64,000 nucleotides of DNA. It comes from Halococcus sediminicola. Lineage in GTDB: Archaea > Halobacteriota > Halobacteria > Halobacteriales > Halococcaceae. The DNA lies in NCBI RefSeq assembly GCF_000755245.1, contig NZ_BBMP01000026.1, positions 186,001-250,000 on the forward strand, in the 5' to 3' direction. Under the pieces are notes generated by a model. It did not search any database and was not told the DNA's origin. It saw only the letters and a program-made list of their open reading frames with translations. Both the position numbers and the translations under genes were made by a program. Positions 61,087-64,000 of this stretch are shown here, piece after piece; the stretch's first letter is position 1; every line of letters starts with the position of its first letter.

Positions 61087-62160
61087 ATGAGCGACGAGAC
61101 GGGAGGAGACACGAACGGGCACGGGCCGTCGCGCCTCGCCGGTATTGTGCTCGCAGTCGTCGTGGTGGCCGGAGCGCTCGCGGGCGGACCGGGAACGGTG
61201 GCAGCCCAAGAGAACGCGACGTTCATCGTCCAGCAGGGCGATACGTGCACGGAGGTCACGCCGCTCGGCGACGGGACCCAATCGGTCGAATCGTTCTACG
61301 GGTACGAGGTCCTGAACGACACGGCGAACTACAGTTCGCTCGGCACCACCGACATTCAAGAGAACCAGGTGAGTCAACTGTTCGTCTATCGCGGCAGCGA
61401 CGGGCTGAGCCTCGTCTTCCTCCACGACAAGATCGACGACCCGGGCGGGTTCGTCGCCACGGCCGACATCTCGGGACTGCCGTCCGACGGCGAGTGGGCC
61501 GTCGAGGACGACAACTACACCGACCGCGACGACACCTTCGAATACACCGACACGGGCGCACACATCGAGTGGAACTCGAACGGCGAGCGCACCGACGGCG
61601 CAGCCTTCCGGGGGCTGGGGAGTGGGGACTACAGTACGGTCACCGTGGACATGAAGTTCAACGACGTGGTCGAACGCTACCCCTTCGACGAGTGGAGCGG
61701 GTCGCCGAGCGACAACGAAATCGAACGTTGGGTCGTCCGATCGGCCGGCGGCGAGACGACCGAACTCGACATGAGTAGCCCCGTGAAGATCAGTCCGGGC
61801 ACCTGCAGCGGCGGCGTGAGCACGTTCACGGCGACCAACGGCACGAACACCAGCGCGACCGACACGTCCGCGACCGACGGCTCAACGACCGGGCAGTCGG
61901 CCACGGCCGACACGTCCGCGACCGACAGTCCGACGCCGACCGACACGCCGACGGCGACGCCCACCGAGGGCGAAAGCGGTGATACGGCCGCCGACGAGAG
62001 CGATGGTGAGGAAACCACGACCGATGGTGGAGGACTGGTCGGGACAGGCGAATCGACCGAAACCGACAGCAGCGGCGCGTTCGGTCCCGGATTCGGGACC
62101 GGAGCGGCGGTCGCGGCGGTCCTCGCGCTCGCGGCCATCGCGCTCGCGCGCCGCCGCTGA
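61087..62160 (+). CDS. PGF-CTERM-anchored surface protein
   Basis: A 357-residue exported protein. After a hydrophilic start, a Sec signal (GIVLAVVVVAGALAGGPGTV) runs to a site near AAQ-EN. A beta-rich domain (about 42-245) carries several N-x-S/T sites. A Ser/Thr-rich linker (about 255-325) with repeated ATDTSATD units precedes the tripartite tail: GPGFG, a hydrophobic helix and ARRR. This is the PGF-CTERM signal processed by archaeosortase ArtA, which attaches proteins to membrane lipid. No ArtA gene is in the window. The linker would be a target for O-glycans. Confidence 0.88.
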   Translation: MSDETGGDTNGHGPSRLAGIVLAVVVVAGALAGGPGTVAAQENATFIVQQGDTCTEVTPLGDGTQSVESFYGYEVLNDTANYSSLGTTDIQENQVSQLFVYRGSDGLSLVFLHDKIDDPGGFVATADISGLPSDGEWAVEDDNYTDRDDTFEYTDTGAHIEWNSNGERTDGAAFRGLGSGDYSTVTVDMKFNDVVERYPFDEWSGSPSDNEIERWVVRSAGGETTELDMSSPVKISPGTCSGGVSTFTATNGTNTSATDTSATDGSTTGQSATADTSATDSPTPTDTPTATPTEGESGDTAADESDGEETTTDGGGLVGTGESTETDSSGAFGPGFGTGAAVAAVLALAAIALARRR

Positions 62161-62208
62161 TTTCGGCGAGCCTAAAAACTCAAGTGGGGGTGGGGCGAAC
62201 CCGCGCCG

Positions 62209-62901
62209 ATGAGTACATCCAAACCCTACGATTTCGAGGACGTGAGCGTCGTGATGGGCACCTACAACGAGGCGGCCGCCGTCGGGACCGTGCTCGACTC
62301 CATCGACGAAGCTACCGACGGCGCGGCCGAGATCGTCTGTGTCGACGGGTCGAGCGACTGCACACCGGAGATCGCCCGCGAGCACGGCGCGCACGTCATC
62401 GAACAAGAGCCACGGGGATACGGCGTCGCCGTCGCCCGCGCGCTCCGCGCGGCCAGCCGCCCAGTCATAGTCACGACCGACTGCGACGGGACCTATCCGA
62501 TGGACGCGCTCCCCGAGTTTCTCGACGCCATCAATCGGGGCTACGACGTGGTGAGCGGCGACCGACTCTACCACGGGGCGGCGACGATGCCGGCGTTCAA
62601 CCGCTTCGGCAACCACGCCTTCGCCGCGCTTGCGAGCGTCCTGTTGGGCGAGCGCGTCCACGATACCACGACCGGGATGCGCGCCTATCGGCGAGAAGTC
62701 ATCGAGAACATCGACTGGACCGAGAACACAGGATTGTCGGCCGAACTGCTCGTCCGTCCGCTCGCGCGCGGCTACGCCGTCCGCGAGCATCCCATCGACT
62801 ACGGCGAGCGCCTCGGCGAGACCACCCTTGACCCGCTCTCAGGTGGAGCGGCCATCGCGCGCTCGATACTCACGGTTTGTCTCGAAGAGCGCCGTCGGTA
62901 G
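62209..62901 (+). CDS. GT2 dolichyl-phosphate sugar synthase-like glycosyltransferase
   Basis: A 230-residue soluble GT-A protein with no membrane helix. VSVVMGTYNEAAAVGTVLDS, IVCVDGSSDCTPEIAREHGA, the DxD in VTTDCDGTYPMDALPEF, and the TTTGMRAYRREVIENIDW segment typical of dolichyl-phosphate mannose synthases. It probably makes a Dol-P-sugar donor for outer-face glycosylation. It ends exactly where the converging membrane protein gene ends (stop codons abut at 62901/62902). Confidence 0.9.
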   Translation: MSTSKPYDFEDVSVVMGTYNEAAAVGTVLDSIDEATDGAAEIVCVDGSSDCTPEIAREHGAHVIEQEPRGYGVAVARALRAASRPVIVTTDCDGTYPMDALPEFLDAINRGYDVVSGDRLYHGAATMPAFNRFGNHAFAALASVLLGERVHDTTTGMRAYRREVIENIDWTENTGLSAELLVRPLARGYAVREHPIDYGERLGETTLDPLSGGAAIARSILTVCLEERRR

Positions 62902-64000
62902 TTATTGGACTGTGAGGTTCGTCGCGACGAACACGCCCTTCCGGGTCGTGGTCGTGCCGCGGCCGTCGCCGCAGCGATAGGCCGGACAGACCTCCGCCGT
63001 CGGCGGCAGCGCGCGGAGACCGCTTTTCCGTTCGTCGACAGGGAGGACGACACGATAGCCGAACCCGCCGGTCGGTCCCCGGTCGACGAACACCGAGAGC
63101 GTGAGCGAGTTCGATAGGGGTATCGAACTTCCATTTACGGGCGTGACCGCTCCCTTCAGTCGGGCGCGCTCGTCGGCGACGAGCCGGAGATCCAAACGCC
63201 CGTTTTCGGGCACGGCGGTGTAGTAGGTCTGATTGTTTCCGCTGGCGAGTCTGACCGTGACGCTCTCGGGCGAGTTCGGGATTCCGAACCGGCTATCGAG
63301 CGCGAGTCGTTCGCCGGCACGAACCTCGATCCGGCGAAGGCGGCCCTCGGAAGCGTCGCCGTCCGTCGGGTTCCACGTTCCGCCGTACGTGTAGCGGTAG
63401 TACGCCCTGTTGGGGTAGGCGTCGACGACCGCGAACTGGTGCTCGGCGAGCGCGTAGACGGTATCGCCGGCGAAATCGGGGTCGTTGCGCAGCGCCTGAA
63501 ACGGGTGGTTGAGCCAGTCGCCGAACGGGGTCGGGAGGAAGACGAGCGCGTTCTCCAGAGACCGATTCTCGAAGGGCTGGTAGGCTGCCTCGTACTCGGC
63601 GGTGACGTTGCGATTCCGTTCGAGCGGGTCGTCCATCGCGGTCGCCGTCACGCCCGCGAGCGCTGCCCCCGCGACGAGGAGACAGATCACGAGCGCGACG
63701 CGCGCGTGTCGCGGAGTGAACCGCTGCCGTGCCAGCCGTCGGAACCGAAGCGCGCCCCGGAGACCGGCGTACGCCGCGAACCCGGACACGGGAACGAGCA
63801 GGTCGAAGTGGTAGTACGGACCCAGAAACGCGACGAGACCCGTTCCCGAACTCTCGAGGTCGCCGAGGATATTGAGATTGCCCCAGAAGAGGACGTTACC
63901 GACGGGAATCGTCACGAACAGGCCGGCGAGCGCCGCGGTTCGGGCGTTTCGCCGCTTTCGAGGAACGAGCGCCAGCACGGTCCCGCAGGCCGCGAGCAGC
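62902..64000 (-). CDS. Large haloarchaeal membrane protein, 5' end beyond window
   Basis: At least 366 residues, open to the right edge (no stop or forced start before 64000). The visible part has membrane helices near GLFVTIPVGNVLFWGNLNIL, PVSGFAAYAGL and ARVALVICLLVAGAAL, then a C-terminal extracytoplasmic domain (about 240 residues) with several N-x-S/T sites. It contains FDLLVPVSGF and RAYYRYTYGGTWNPTDG. It resembles the GT39-like/DUF7846 haloarchaeal membrane proteins, whose N-terminal GT-C part would be off the window. A role in glycan transfer is possible, not shown. Confidence 0.75.
   Translation of the reverse strand, partial: LLAACGTVLALVPRKRRNARTAALAGLFVTIPVGNVLFWGNLNILGDLESSGTGLVAFLGPYYHFDLLVPVSGFAAYAGLRGALRFRRLARQRFTPRHARVALVICLLVAGAALAGVTATAMDDPLERNRNVTAEYEAAYQPFENRSLENALVFLPTPFGDWLNHPFQALRNDPDFAGDTVYALAEHQFAVVDAYPNRAYYRYTYGGTWNPTDGDASEGRLRRIEVRAGERLALDSRFGIPNSPESVTVRLASGNNQTYYTAVPENGRLDLRLVADERARLKGAVTPVNGSSIPLSNSLTLSVFVDRGPTGGFGYRVVLPVDERKSGLRALPPTAEVCPAYRCGDGRGTTTTRKGVFVATNLTVQ

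Noticed and set aside
1-64000. tRNA or rRNA genes
   Set aside because: I looked for T-loop-like GGTTCRANYCC and anticodon-arm contexts and found none that folds; matches fall inside coding genes (for example near 10250).

Overview
The window is chromosomal DNA of a haloarchaeon (class Halobacteria). The evidence is high GC with strong third-position GC bias, very acidic proteins, archaeal-type TATA promoters with short or no leaders, archaeal information genes (L21e, RpoF, aEF1B, DUF655, KsgA), haloarchaeal families (HVO_2753-type zinc finger, DUF7344, DUF2206) and a PGF-CTERM surface protein. The genus cannot be read from the sequence. Function calls come from reading motifs and from knowledge of families, not from database searches.

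Layout. 1-4.0 kb: a minus-strand sugar or polyol catabolic cluster (PfkB kinase cut by the edge, two Gfo/Idh/MocA dehydrogenases, a xylose-isomerase-like TIM barrel). 4.1-6.9 kb: two tandem DUF21/CBS membrane proteins that look partly homogenised by gene conversion, and a DUF7344 winged-helix membrane regulator with a palindrome upstream. 7.1-27 kb: a surface-polysaccharide locus. It opens with a translationally coupled operon (GT2, polysaccharide deacetylase, a small CxxH/CxxC peptide, a FemAB-like transferase, a membrane-anchored DHHA1/AlaRS-C-domain-like protein, an FkbM methyltransferase). Then come two convergent ATP-grasp paralogues, a flippase, a split DUF1616 protein, a DUF2206 membrane protein, three sulfatase/alkaline-phosphatase-superfamily enzymes, a Tat lipoprotein beta-helix, a GT4 and a decayed insertion-sequence remnant.

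27.1-34.3 kb: housekeeping genes (zinc finger + aEF1B; L21e-RpoF; DUF655-KsgA; zinc ribbon; MscS; HemK2-type methyltransferase; a split MetE-like pair). 34.3-47 kb: metabolism (P450, lipoprotein, HSL-type hydrolase, FNR-like reductase, a 2-oxoacid:ferredoxin oxidoreductase pair, GNAT, acyl-CoA dehydrogenase, RIO-like kinase, two aldehyde dehydrogenases). The FNR/korAB block is bounded by an inverted pair of about 215-bp intergenic repeats that sit directly after the stop codons of its two outward-reading ends.

47-64 kb: a second surface-glycan locus. A tightly overlapping minus-strand operon encodes a complete Wbp-like set (WbpA, B, E, D and I equivalents) plus GT2 and a deacetylase. This predicts UDP-2,3-diacetamido-2,3-dideoxy-hexuronate synthesis for N-glycan or polysaccharide assembly. 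It is followed by a flippase, an alkaline-phosphatase-superfamily enzyme coupled to a second FemAB-like protein, a YdjM-like membrane protein, a full-length DUF1616 protein, a winged-helix regulator, a PGF-CTERM protein, a GT2 and a truncated membrane protein.

The most unusual signal is the 7.1-12 kb operon. It pairs a FemAB-fold transferase, a family whose bacterial members use aminoacyl-tRNA, with a membrane-tethered copy of the alanyl-tRNA-synthetase C-terminal (DHHA1) domain, and has ATP-grasp ligases nearby. This suggests, as inference only, amino-acid decoration of a surface glycan.
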